Source: an uncultured Eubacteriaceae bacterium
GTDB taxonomy: Bacteria > Bacillota > Clostridia > Lachnospirales > CAG-274
NCBI GenBank assembly: GCA_938042265.1
Contig: CALIRN010000176.1
Span: 1-7,815, forward strand
DNA length: 7,815 bases
Direction: 5' to 3'
A program made the position numbers and the translations under genes. A model generated the notes under the pieces. The model was not told the origin of the DNA. It saw only the letters and a program-made list of their open reading frames with translations, and made no database searches. This document shows, piece after piece, positions 1-7,760 of the stretch (its first letter is position 1; every line of letters starts with the position of its first letter).

Positions 1-795
1 GGCAAAAATATTGCACTTGCCAATAAGGAAACCCTTGTTACCTCGGGCGAGCTTGTTATGAGGCTTTTAAGAGAAAATAATGTTAATATGTACCCTGTTG
101 ACAGTGAACACTCCGCAATTTTTCAGTCACTGCAGGGCAATTCAATGAATAGGATTGAAAATATATGGCTTACTGCATCAGGCGGACCCTTCCGAGGTAT
201 GACTGACCTTAGCGGTGTAACCCTTGCAGATGCCCTTAATCATCCCAACTGGTCTATGGGTAAAAAAATAACTATAGACTCTGCCACAATGATGAATAAG
301 GGACTTGAGGTTATAGAGGCTAAGTGGCTTTTTAATGTTGACCTTGACAGAATTAAGGTGGTTGTACATCCTCAGAGTATTGTACATTCCATGGTGGAAT
401 ATGAGGACGGTGCAATAATTGCGCAGCTTGGCGTGCCGGATATGAAGGTGCCCATACAGTATGCGCTAACCTATCCAAGGAGATTAAAAAACAGCTTCCC
501 TAAGCTTAACTTTTTTGAAAGGAATAATCTCACCTTTGAAAAGCCTGATTTAAATGTATTCCGCTGCCTTGCCCTTGCCTTTGAGGCAATAAAAACAGGC
601 GGTACAATGCCTGCGGTGCTTAATGCTGCAAATGAGGTTGCCGTTGCAAAATTTTTAGAGGGAAAAATTAATTTTGTGGATATTCCAAGACTTATAGAAA
701 AAGCCATGAGTGCATATAATGTAAAGTATGACTACAGCCTGGAGGACGTGCTTGAGGCTGACAGCTTTGCAAGAGAATATGTAAACAATTTATAA
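1..795 (+). CDS. dxr: 1-deoxy-D-xylulose 5-phosphate reductoisomerase, 3' part (5' end outside window)
   Basis: Dxr (IspC) is a cytosolic enzyme that isomerises and reduces 1-deoxy-D-xylulose 5-phosphate to 2-C-methyl-D-erythritol 4-phosphate. It uses NADPH and a divalent metal, and it is the first committed step of the MEP pathway. The frame is open from base 1 and gives 264 residues before TAA, against about 380-400 for the family, so roughly the first 115 residues (most of the NADPH-binding domain) lie upstream. The fragment opens with the family block GKNIALANKET. The metal-binding D-S-E is at fragment residues 34-36, SGGPF at 60-64, HPNWSMG at 81-87 and NKGLEVIEAKW at 99-109. E103 matches the third metal ligand (E231 in E. 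coli) and H81 matches E. coli H209. HPQSIVHSMVEY follows. The ATG at 58 is internal, because homology continues upstream of it. The gene is cut by the window edge and shows no sign of damage. Its stop lies 11 nt before rseP. Confidence 0.97.
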   Translation, partial: GKNIALANKETLVTSGELVMRLLRENNVNMYPVDSEHSAIFQSLQGNSMNRIENIWLTASGGPFRGMTDLSGVTLADALNHPNWSMGKKITIDSATMMNKGLEVIEAKWLFNVDLDRIKVVVHPQSIVHSMVEYEDGAIIAQLGVPDMKVPIQYALTYPRRLKNSFPKLNFFERNNLTFEKPDLNVFRCLALAFEAIKTGGTMPAVLNAANEVAVAKFLEGKINFVDIPRLIEKAMSAYNVKYDYSLEDVLEADSFAREYVNNL

Positions 796-801
796 GAGGT
801 G
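794..801 (+). promoter_or_regulatory. Ribosome binding site of rseP overlapping the dxr stop
   Basis: The AAGAGGTG sequence starts within the TAA stop of dxr (793-795). Its AGAGG core ends 7 nt before the ATG at 807. The overlap suggests that a ribosome ending dxr can feed directly into rseP, which is translational coupling by inference. Confidence 0.7.
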
Positions 802-806
802 TTTTA

Positions 807-1883
807 ATGTCCGTAATTATTACCTTAATTATTTTTACCCTGATTGTTGTTATACATGAATGGGGACATTTTATTGCTGCAAAAAAGTGCAATGTGTTTG
901 TTGAGGAATTTGCAGTAGGTATGGGACCAAAGCTTTTTGGTGTACAAAGGGGTGATACCCTGTATTCCGTAAGGCTGCTGCCCATTGGCGGTTTTTGCCG
1001 AATGGCTGATGATGAGATTGAGGGCAGCGATAAAATAGGCTTTAATCAGGCAAGCGTCTTTAAAAGAATATTAATTGCCGTTGCAGGTCCCGTTATGAAT
1101 TTTGTACTTGCTCTTATTGTGCTTACCTTTATGGCAATGTCAACAGGCATATCCACAAACAGGGTTGCAGGCACAATAGAGGGCTATCCTGCGGAAAGTG
1201 CAGGACTTCAGCCGGGGGACAGAATTGTTGCAATAAACGGAAAGGCCGTAAATATAAGAAGTGACCTTGATTTTTATTTAAGCGAACATCCCGGTGAGGC
1301 TCTTAATCTTACGGTTAAACGTAGTGGAGAAAAGATTAATGCCACAATAATCCCAAAGCTTAACGAGGAGGGCAAATACCTTATAGGTATAAAAACGCAG
1401 TATAAAGCGCCGGTTATAAATCTTGGGCTTTATGACCTGTCGGATATTGGTAATATAACGAGGGCAGGTTTTTTTGAGTGCGTTGCAGACGGCTTCTGGA
1501 ATATGATATTCCTTGTTAAGGTTACCGTTTTAGGCGTAGTGAGAATGCTTACCTTAAATGTTTCCCTGAATGAAATCAGCGGACCTATAGGAGTAACAAC
1601 GGTTGTAGGTGATGCCTACCAAAGCACGATTACAGACGGTGCTATTTATACCGTGCTTACAATGCTTAACCTAAGTGCGCTTTTAAGCGCCAATCTGGGT
1701 GTTATTAACCTTGTACCTATCCCTGCTCTTGACGGCGGCAGAATTTTTGTATATCTTATTGAGATTGTAAGGAGAAAACAGCTTCCGCCTGAAAAGGAGG
1801 GGATTATAAATCTTATAGGCTTTGCCCTTGTTATGGGCTTTGGTATTTTTATTGCAATAAATGATGTTATAAAGCTGATTTAA
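807..1883 (+). CDS. rseP: Site-2 intramembrane zinc metalloprotease, RseP/RasP family
   Basis: RseP (RasP in Bacillus) is a site-2 protease of the cytoplasmic membrane. It cuts substrates within their transmembrane segments. In Firmicutes these include anti-sigma factors already trimmed by a site-1 protease, and leftover signal peptides. The 358-residue length is normal for a single-PDZ member. Visible elements in order are: a first hydrophobic segment, about 2-16, running into the zinc site HEWGH (17-21); a second hydrophobic segment at about 88-110; a PDZ domain at about 118-185 with GYPAESAGLQPGDRI and its carboxylate-binding region; a hydrophobic stretch at about 229-248; ISGPIG (257-262); and a segment near 284-306 leading to NLVPIPALDGGR. 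In that last block D309 of LDG is the third zinc ligand. A last hydrophobic segment lies at about 335-352. All catalytic residues are intact. The start is fixed by the ribosome binding site at 794-801. The dxr-rseP pair is widely conserved, but the substrates here cannot be deduced. Confidence 0.97.
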   Translation: MSVIITLIIFTLIVVIHEWGHFIAAKKCNVFVEEFAVGMGPKLFGVQRGDTLYSVRLLPIGGFCRMADDEIEGSDKIGFNQASVFKRILIAVAGPVMNFVLALIVLTFMAMSTGISTNRVAGTIEGYPAESAGLQPGDRIVAINGKAVNIRSDLDFYLSEHPGEALNLTVKRSGEKINATIIPKLNEEGKYLIGIKTQYKAPVINLGLYDLSDIGNITRAGFFECVADGFWNMIFLVKVTVLGVVRMLTLNVSLNEISGPIGVTTVVGDAYQSTITDGAIYTVLTMLNLSALLSANLGVINLVPIPALDGGRIFVYLIEIVRRKQLPPEKEGIINLIGFALVMGFGIFIAINDVIKLI

Positions 1884-1897
1884 GCGGAGGATATATT

Positions 1898-2956
1898 ATG
1901 AGCTATATCAAAAGAAAACTTACAAGGTCTGTAAATATAGGAGATATTGCAATAGGCGGCAATAATCCCATAGCAATACAGTCCATGTGTAATACAGATA
2001 CAAGAGATGCTGCCGCTACCATAGCGCAGATTAAGGAGCTGGAGGAGGCGGGCTGTGAAATAATCAGAGTTGCGATACCGGATATACAGGCGGCAGAGGC
2101 CGTAGGCGATATAAAAAAGAGCATCGGTATTCCCCTTGTGGCTGATATCCACTTTGATTACAGGCTTGCCCTTAAATGCCTTGAGATGGGGGTTGACAAG
2201 CTCAGAATTAATCCCGGCAATATAGGCTCAAGAGATAGGGTAGAGGCTGTTGTAAATGCTGCAAAGGTAAGGGAAATACCTATCCGTATCGGCGTTAATT
2301 CAGGCTCGCTTGAAAAGGATATACTTGCAAAGTATGGTGAGGTTACACCACAGGGTCTGGTTGAAAGTGCTTTAAGGCACGTTGCAATTCTTGAAGACCT
2401 TAATTATGATAAAATAGTTATTTCCATTAAAGCATCAAATGTCCCCTTTTCAATGGAAACCTATTCTCTGCTTTCGCAGCAGGTTGATTATCCTTTGCAT
2501 CTGGGTATAACCGAGGCGGGAACAGTGTGGAGCGGAACGGTAAAATCCGCTGCCGGTATCGGCGCCATACTTGGTATGGGTATCGGCGATACAATAAGAG
2601 TATCTCTGACGGGTAACCCTGTTGAAGAGGTTAAGGCGGCAAAGGAGATACTTAAGGCTATGGAGCTTAGAAAATTCGGTATTAATTTTGTGTCCTGTCC
2701 CACCTGCGGAAGAACGGAAATAGACCTTATTGGTATTGCAAATAAGGTTGAAAATGCCTGCAAAAACATAAATAAGGATATTAAGGTTGCAGTTATGGGC
2801 TGTGCCGTAAACGGACCGGGGGAGGCAAGAGAAGCCGATATTGGTATTGCCGGAGGTAAGGGATACGGACTTATTTTCAAAAAGGGTGAAATACTCCGTA
2901 AGTTGCCTGAGGAACAGCTTCTGTCAGCATTAATGGAAGAGATAGAAAAACTGTGA
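1898..2956 (+). CDS. ispG: 4-hydroxy-3-methylbut-2-en-1-yl diphosphate synthase (IspG/GcpE)
   Basis: IspG is a cytosolic [4Fe-4S] enzyme that reductively opens 2-C-methyl-D-erythritol 2,4-cyclodiphosphate to HMBPP, the penultimate MEP-pathway step. Electrons normally come from flavodoxin or ferredoxin. The 352 residues fit the short bacterial form: an N-terminal TIM barrel and a C-terminal iron-sulphur domain, without the large central insert of plant-type enzymes. The start of the barrel shows PIAIQSMCNTDTRD (24-37), VADIHFDYRLA (81-91) and RINPGNIG (103-110). HLGITEAG is at 201-208. Cluster ligands are C267 and C270 in SCPTCGRTE, C302 in MGCAVNGPGEA, and E309; these correspond to E. coli C270, C273, C305 and E312. 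The ATG is preceded by GCGGAGG (1884-1890) with a 7 nt spacer, and the gap after rseP is 14 nt. With dxr two genes upstream, it places two MEP enzymes in the same probable operon. No oddity is seen. Confidence 0.98.
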   Translation: MSYIKRKLTRSVNIGDIAIGGNNPIAIQSMCNTDTRDAAATIAQIKELEEAGCEIIRVAIPDIQAAEAVGDIKKSIGIPLVADIHFDYRLALKCLEMGVDKLRINPGNIGSRDRVEAVVNAAKVREIPIRIGVNSGSLEKDILAKYGEVTPQGLVESALRHVAILEDLNYDKIVISIKASNVPFSMETYSLLSQQVDYPLHLGITEAGTVWSGTVKSAAGIGAILGMGIGDTIRVSLTGNPVEEVKAAKEILKAMELRKFGINFVSCPTCGRTEIDLIGIANKVENACKNINKDIKVAVMGCAVNGPGEAREADIGIAGGKGYGLIFKKGEILRKLPEEQLLSALMEEIEKL

Positions 2957-2985
2957 TAAAGTAATTTTATACAAATTTTTAAAGC

Positions 2986-2995
2986 AGGAGGTGAT
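2986..2995 (+). promoter_or_regulatory. Strong ribosome binding site that fixes the GTG start of polC
   Basis: AGGAGGTGAT is a near-perfect match to the anti-Shine-Dalgarno end of 16S rRNA. Counted from the GGAGG core it lies 7 nt before the GTG at 2999. The next in-frame ATG (3008) would be 16 nt away, which is too far, so GTG is the preferred start. A strong site in front of a weaker start codon may balance translation of the polymerase; that part is inference. Confidence 0.85.
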
Positions 2996-2998
2996 AAA

Positions 2999-5900
2999 GT
3001 GACTCCTATGAAATTTGGAGATGTATTTGGCGGGGTGGACCTGTCAGCCAATGTTAAAACAACATTAAAAAATACAGCTGTTGACAAAATTACATTTAAT
3101 AAGAATACGGGATTAATGGACGTGGATTTATCCGCAGAGGATATTATAAATGAGGATTGCCTGTGGGATTTCAGTACGGACATTAAGGAAAACTTTGATT
3201 ATGTTTCCGACGCCAGTGTTCATTTAAAATACAACTGTACATATAATAATGTTTCTGATATTTTAAAAAGCTACAGACCAAATCTGCTGCGATTTTTGAA
3301 AAAAGGCAGTCCAATGTGCTGTAATTTGTTTGAAAAGGCAGACTGTCATATCTATAATAATGAGATAGTATTTGAGGTTGATTTTAACTCTGCCTTTTTA
3401 TTCCAAAACCGTGGTATAGGGGCTGAATTTGAGCGTTTGCTAAGAGAAAGATTTAACCTCGAGCACAGAGTGGTGTTTAAAAATAAGGAGTCGGAACAGA
3501 AGGAAACTGAGGAAATAATGGAGGAGCGTATTAAGCGTGCAATTCATCGTGATTTTTCTGAAAAAGTATTGGAGAATGAGGACAGGCTTATTGCGCCTAA
3601 GGTAAGGGTAAACAATACAGCCTCCTCAGGGGAGCAGCGTGTTAAACGCAGCAGATTATCTCAGCCTAAGCAAACACCCATTGAGGAGGAAGCGGTACCT
3701 ATTTCCTCATGTATTCCCCCTGCGAATAATATAGTTATTGAAGGACTTATTTTTGCGGTTGATGAGCTTGTAAAAACTAAAAAGGGTATGCTTATTGTTA
3801 AATTTTATGTCAGCGATAAATCGGGAGCCATACTGGCAAAAATGTTTATGCAGCCTGAGGCATACGATGGTACCTTTGCTTCACTTGTTAAAGCAGGTAA
3901 TTACGTTAAGCTGTTGGGTAATCTGGAAAACGACCGATTTGAACATGATGAGCCTGTTATGCTTGTAAACAGGGCATCAAGTGCTCAGGTGCCTCCGCTG
4001 CGTATGGATAATGCACCAGAAAAAAGAGTTGAGCTGCATTTACATACCCAGATGAGTAAAATGGACGGCATTACACCTGCAAAGGAGTATATAAAAAGGG
4101 CCCATTTATGGGGACATAAGGCAATAGCAATAACGGACCATGGTGTTGTACAGGCCTTCCCCGAGGCACTGCATGCTGTTGAGGATAAATACAATGATGT
4201 AAAGGTGCTTTACGGATGTGAGGCATATCTTGTGGATGATTTGGGCTCGGTAGTAAAAAATTATCGGGGACAGACTTTGGATAGTGACTTTGTTGTATTT
4301 GATTTGGAAACCACAGGTCTTAAAAAAGAAATTGATAAAATTATAGAAATCGGTGCTGTAAAGGTAAAGAATGGTAAAATTGTCGACAGGTTTTCAGAAT
4401 TTATCAATCCTCATATCAAGCTGGATGAAAAAATAGTAAGCCTTACTCACATTACCGATGATATGCTTGCGGAGGCAGAGGATGCAGAGCAGGTTATGCC
4501 CAGGTTTCTCGAATTTGTGGGAGACAGTGTAATGGTTGCCCATAATGCCTCTTTTGATGTGGGCTTTGTGCGCCAATGGACTATTGAAAATAATTATAAA
4601 ATAAATCCTACCGTGCTCGATACAGTGGAGCTTGCAAAAATGCTTTTTCCTCAGCTTAAAAACTTTAAGCTTGATACGGTTTGTGAGCAGATGGGCGTAA
4701 GTCTTGAAAATCATCACAGGGCAGTTGATGATGCAGGTGCAACGGCTGAGATTTTTGTAAAAGCAATTCCTCTGCTTAAGGAAAAGGGGGTTGAAGCCCT
4801 TGATAAAATAAATACTCTTGCTGCCGAAATTATTGATAAAAGGCATATCAAGCAGTATTACCATGCCATAATTCTGGTAAAAAACAGGGAGGGGCTCAGA
4901 AACCTGTATGAGCTGGTTTCGGATTCTCATATAAAATATTTTCTGCGCAGGCCTAAAATACCTAAAAGTGAACTGATAAAGCACAGGGAGGGGCTCATTT
5001 TAGGCTCTGCCTGTGAGGCGGGAGAGCTTTTTACCGCACTTTATGAAAACCAAAGTGATGAGGTAATACGAGAGCTTGTTGATTTTTATGATTATCTTGA
5101 AATTCAGCCCATAGGCAACAATATGTTTATGGTTAACAACCAAAGTAAAAACGGCAAGGCTGTTGAAAGCATAGACAGGCTTTATGAGCTTAACAGGGAA
5201 ATTGTTGCCTTGGGTGAAAAATATAATAAGCCTGTTGTTGCAACCTGTGATGTACATTTTATTGACCCTGAGGATGAAATATTCAGACGGATTGTACAGG
5301 CGGGCGACGGATTTAAGGATGTGGATAATCAGGCTCCCTTATATTTAAGGACTACTGAGGAAATGCTTGAGGAGTTTAAGTACCTTGGCGAGGAAAAGGC
5401 CTATGAGGTAGTAGTTACCAACACTAACCTTGTTGCCGACTGGCTTGAGGACGTAAGGCCTATTTCAAAGGATAAATGTCCGCCTATTATTGAAAACTCC
5501 GATCGGACCTTAAGAGATATTACAACCTCAAAAGCCAAGGAAATTTATGGGGATCCCCTGCCTAAGGTGGTTGAGGACAGGCTCAGCATTGAACTTAATT
5601 CAATAATTGACAACGGATATTCGGTGCTTTACATATCAGCCCAAAAGCTTGTATGGGACTCAATGGATCATGGATACATTGTTGGTTCAAGAGGCTCCGT
5701 AGGCTCCTCCTTTGCGGCAACAATGGCAGGTATTACAGAGGTTAATCCTCTGGAGCCTCATTATGTGTGTCCGCACTGCAAATATTCGGATTTTGACTCT
5801 GAGGATGTGCTTGCCTACAGAGGCAGCTCCGGCTTTGATATGCCCGATAAGGATTGTCCCTTATGCGGTACTAAAATGAATAAGGACGGACAGGCTATAC

Positions 5901-7369
5901 CGTTCCAGACCTTTCTGGGCTTTAAGGGAAATAAGGAGCCTGATATTGACCTTAACTTTTCGGGTGAATATCAGCAGCAGGCACATCGCTACTGTGAGGA
6001 GCTGTTTGGCTCGGAGTTTGTATTTAAGGCAGGTACTATAAGTGCTTTGCAGGAGAAAACCGTATACGGTTATATAAATAAATATCTTGAAATACCAAAT
6101 CATAAGATACAGTATTTCAGCTCGGCGGAAAAAAAACGTATTGCTGCAGGCTGTGAGGGTGTTAAGAGAACAACCGGACAGCATCCGGGCGGCTTGGTTG
6201 TTGTACCATATAACAGGTCAATTTACGAGTTTACTCCGGTACAAAGACCGGCCGATGAATTTAATTCGGTAGTTAAAACAACCCATTTTGATTATCACTC
6301 CATAGACCAAAATTTGCTTAAGCTTGATATGCTGGGCCATGATGTGCCTACCATTTTGCATATGTATAAGGATATGACAGGCTTTGACCCGTTGGAAGTA
6401 CCCATGGATGATAAAGCAACGCTGTCGCTGTTTACCTCACCTGAGGCGCTTGGTGTAACCCGTGAGCAGATAAACTGTAATACAGGTTCACTTGGTTTGC
6501 CCGAGTTTGGCACCAACTTTGTACGTACCATGCTTGAGGAAACACAGCCCTCGTCTTTTTCTGATTTGGTAAGAATATCAGGCTTATCCCACGGTACGGA
6601 TGTATGGACGGGAAATGCTCAGGAGCTTATTAAAAATAATGTGGTTACCCTTAAAGAGGTTATCCCTACCAGAGATGATATTATGCTTTACCTTATACGT
6701 ATGGGTGTTGAAAATGAAACAGCTTTTAAGATAATGGAAAAGGTACGTAAGGGCAAGGGTCTGTCGGAGGAGCATGAGACAATTATGCGTGAAAACAATG
6801 TCCCGGACTGGTATATCGACAGCTGTAAAAAGATTAAATATATGTTTCCGAAGGGTCATGCGGTTGCATATGTTACAAATACCTTCCGTATAGGCTATTT
6901 TAAGATTAACTTCCCTTACGCTTTTTATGCGGCGTCCTTTTATGTTAAGTCGGACTCCTTTGATTATGAAATAATGTGCTTCGGACCCGAGCGTGTTATG
7001 GATAAGATGAAAGAGATTGACGCGTTGGGCAAGGCAGCTACGGCCAATGATAAAACAATGCGTTCGGTTTTGGAGCTTGTTTATGAAATGTATATGAGAG
7101 GCTTTAAGTTTGTGCCTATCGACCTGTATAGGGCTGACGCAACACAGTTTTTAATTACCGATGAGGGGCTAATGGCTCCGTTTTGTGTATTGCCGAACCT
7201 TAGTCGCGAAACTGCACCTGCCATTACAAAGGCAAGGATGAACGGAGAGTTTGCCACCATTGAGCAATTCAGGGAAAGAACGGGTATAGGCAAAACTGTA
7301 GCTCAGATGCTAAAGGATGTGGGCATACTCAAGGGTATACCTGAAACCAATCAGATGTGCTTATTCTGA
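2999..7369 (+). CDS. polC: DNA polymerase III subunit alpha, PolC type, with built-in 3'-5' exonuclease
   Basis: PolC is the replicative DNA polymerase of low-GC Gram-positives and works at the fork with the beta clamp and clamp loader. At 1456 residues it is normal (about 1440 in Bacillus). In order: N-terminal domains (1-165), a charged linker (165-240), an OB fold (about 245-326), and a PHP domain split by the exonuclease (about 340-425 and 615-760). The PHP domain keeps HLHT (H346, H348), TDHG (D380, H381), E408 and CDVHF (D751, H753). The DEDDh exonuclease carries D435 and E437 in FDLETTG, D520 in AHNASFD, and H573 and D578 in HHRAVDDAG. The polymerase part shows GSRGSVGSSF (896-905), zinc-type cysteines C924, C927, C953 and C956, PDIDLNFSGEYQ with catalytic D982 and D984, TTGQHPGG (1058-1065) and a third aspartate, D1110, in LLKLDMLGHD. 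Helix-hairpin-helix-like stretches occur near 1190-1211 and 1415-1446. The tail ends QMCLF, a variant of the usual QLSLF clamp-binding motif. All active-site residues are intact. Confidence 0.99.
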   Translation: MTPMKFGDVFGGVDLSANVKTTLKNTAVDKITFNKNTGLMDVDLSAEDIINEDCLWDFSTDIKENFDYVSDASVHLKYNCTYNNVSDILKSYRPNLLRFLKKGSPMCCNLFEKADCHIYNNEIVFEVDFNSAFLFQNRGIGAEFERLLRERFNLEHRVVFKNKESEQKETEEIMEERIKRAIHRDFSEKVLENEDRLIAPKVRVNNTASSGEQRVKRSRLSQPKQTPIEEEAVPISSCIPPANNIVIEGLIFAVDELVKTKKGMLIVKFYVSDKSGAILAKMFMQPEAYDGTFASLVKAGNYVKLLGNLENDRFEHDEPVMLVNRASSAQVPPLRMDNAPEKRVELHLHTQMSKMDGITPAKEYIKRAHLWGHKAIAITDHGVVQAFPEALHAVEDKYNDVKVLYGCEAYLVDDLGSVVKNYRGQTLDSDFVVFDLETTGLKKEIDKIIEIGAVKVKNGKIVDRFSEFINPHIKLDEKIVSLTHITDDMLAEAEDAEQVMPRFLEFVGDSVMVAHNASFDVGFVRQWTIENNYKINPTVLDTVELAKMLFPQLKNFKLDTVCEQMGVSLENHHRAVDDAGATAEIFVKAIPLLKEKGVEALDKINTLAAEIIDKRHIKQYYHAIILVKNREGLRNLYELVSDSHIKYFLRRPKIPKSELIKHREGLILGSACEAGELFTALYENQSDEVIRELVDFYDYLEIQPIGNNMFMVNNQSKNGKAVESIDRLYELNREIVALGEKYNKPVVATCDVHFIDPEDEIFRRIVQAGDGFKDVDNQAPLYLRTTEEMLEEFKYLGEEKAYEVVVTNTNLVADWLEDVRPISKDKCPPIIENSDRTLRDITTSKAKEIYGDPLPKVVEDRLSIELNSIIDNGYSVLYISAQKLVWDSMDHGYIVGSRGSVGSSFAATMAGITEVNPLEPHYVCPHCKYSDFDSEDVLAYRGSSGFDMPDKDCPLCGTKMNKDGQAIPFQTFLGFKGNKEPDIDLNFSGEYQQQAHRYCEELFGSEFVFKAGTISALQEKTVYGYINKYLEIPNHKIQYFSSAEKKRIAAGCEGVKRTTGQHPGGLVVVPYNRSIYEFTPVQRPADEFNSVVKTTHFDYHSIDQNLLKLDMLGHDVPTILHMYKDMTGFDPLEVPMDDKATLSLFTSPEALGVTREQINCNTGSLGLPEFGTNFVRTMLEETQPSSFSDLVRISGLSHGTDVWTGNAQELIKNNVVTLKEVIPTRDDIMLYLIRMGVENETAFKIMEKVRKGKGLSEEHETIMRENNVPDWYIDSCKKIKYMFPKGHAVAYVTNTFRIGYFKINFPYAFYAASFYVKSDSFDYEIMCFGPERVMDKMKEIDALGKAATANDKTMRSVLELVYEMYMRGFKFVPIDLYRADATQFLITDEGLMAPFCVLPNLSRETAPAITKARMNGEFATIEQFRERTGIGKTVAQMLKDVGILKGIPETNQMCLF

Positions 7370-7381
7370 TATATGATAAAG

Positions 7382-7420
7382 AAAAAGAACTATTACAAAA
7401 AGGTTAATAGTTCTTTTTTT
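7382..7420 (+). terminator. Intrinsic terminator of the dxr-rseP-ispG-polC block, probably bidirectional
   Basis: A perfect 14-bp stem is formed by AAAAAGAACTATTA (7382-7395) and TAATAGTTCTTTTT (7405-7418), with a 9 nt loop. The plus-strand RNA ends in seven U (7414-7420). The structure starts 12 nt after the polC stop. Read on the minus strand, the same stem is followed by five U (7386-7382), so it can also end the convergent gene whose stop is at 7430. The stem is AT-rich, with few G-C pairs, so strength in either direction is inferred. Confidence 0.88.
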
Positions 7421-7429
7421 GTGTAATAT

Positions 7430-7714
7430 TTATTTTCTGTTTGGATTTTTTGGAAACCAGCCTTTTTTCACTCTTTTTTCCTGCTCAAAAAGCTCTTTAA
7501 CGCTCCAGAAGCTGCTCATTCCTGCAACGGCAAAGCAGGAGCTTAAGACGATATTATCTTCAGACAGGGCAAGTATAAGCAGTATGATGCCTGCAATTAT
7601 AAATAGAGGAAAAATTTTTTTTGAAAAATAGTATTCTGACTTAATTACAATAGGATGAAAAATGCCTATACATAAAAAAGAAAAAACACCAATGACAATG
7701 CCGTTGAAATACAT
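7430..7714 (-). CDS. Small integral membrane protein, DUF4491 family, function unknown
   Basis: This gene encodes 94 residues with the features I associate with DUF4491 proteins of Firmicutes and Bacteroidetes, which are about 95-100 residues long. It begins MYFNGIVIGV, continues with HPIVIKSEYYF (20-30) and ends in a basic tail with ELFEQEKRVKKGWFPKNP (74-91). Hydrophobic stretches near 4-22, 34-51 and 55-71 suggest three membrane segments, with the charged C-terminal tail probably in the cytoplasm by the positive-inside rule. No catalytic motif or signal peptide cleavage site is seen. The ATG at 7714 is chosen because GGGAGG lies 5 nt upstream and the family begins there. The frame stays open to 7801, but those extra residues would be encoded by the hairpins. 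The gene is convergent with polC and not part of that operon. The family call rests on recalled sequence similarity, and no biochemical role is known to me. Confidence 0.82.
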   Translation of the reverse strand: MYFNGIVIGVFSFLCIGIFHPIVIKSEYYFSKKIFPLFIIAGIILLILALSEDNIVLSSCFAVAGMSSFWSVKELFEQEKRVKKGWFPKNPNRK

Positions 7715-7719
7715 AGTTG

Positions 7720-7725
7720 CCTCCC
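7720..7725 (-). promoter_or_regulatory. Ribosome binding site of the DUF4491 gene
   Basis: GGGAGG on the minus strand (CCTCCC on the plus strand) lies 5 nt before the ATG at 7714-7712. It decides the start in favour of the 94-residue protein rather than the upstream in-frame ATG at 7801. Confidence 0.8.
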
Positions 7726-7727
7726 GT

Positions 7728-7759
7728 AAAAAGACGGATACACTGCTGTATATCCGTCT
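7728..7759 (-). terminator. Terminator-like hairpin in the leader of the DUF4491 gene
   Basis: On the minus strand AGACGG (7759-7754) pairs with CCGTCT (7737-7732). The stem continues, after a 2 nt bulge, with TGTAT/ATACA-type pairing (7747-7751 with 7738-7742) around a 4 nt loop. The 3' arm runs straight into a run of five U (7732-7728), giving the form of an intrinsic terminator. It ends 2 nt before the GGGAGG ribosome binding site. It could end transcription of a gene beyond the right edge, or act as an attenuator for the downstream gene. The sequence alone does not separate these. Confidence 0.65.
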
Positions 7760-7760
7760 C

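Noticed and set aside
58..795. An ATG at 58 as the start of dxr
   Set aside because: The conserved Dxr block GKNIALANKET is encoded in the same frame from base 1, so the ATG is internal and the gene is cut by the window edge.
2957..2998. A promoter for polC in the AT-rich 42 nt gap
   Set aside because: The gap is AT-rich, but I find no convincing -35 and -10 pair at proper spacing, and no terminator that would require a new promoter.
2488..3183. A 231-residue minus-strand open frame across the ispG-polC junction
   Set aside because: It is antisense to two clear genes, shows no recognisable domain, and its low-complexity S/I/P-rich composition is typical of the reverse of a real coding frame.
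4394..4984. A 196-residue minus-strand open frame inside polC
   Set aside because: It overlaps the exonuclease and PHP region of polC, whose motifs are intact in the plus frame, and resembles no protein I recognise.
7419..7631. A 70-residue plus-strand open frame after polC
   Set aside because: It begins inside the terminator U-run and is antisense to the DUF4491 gene; it has no plausible ribosome binding site.
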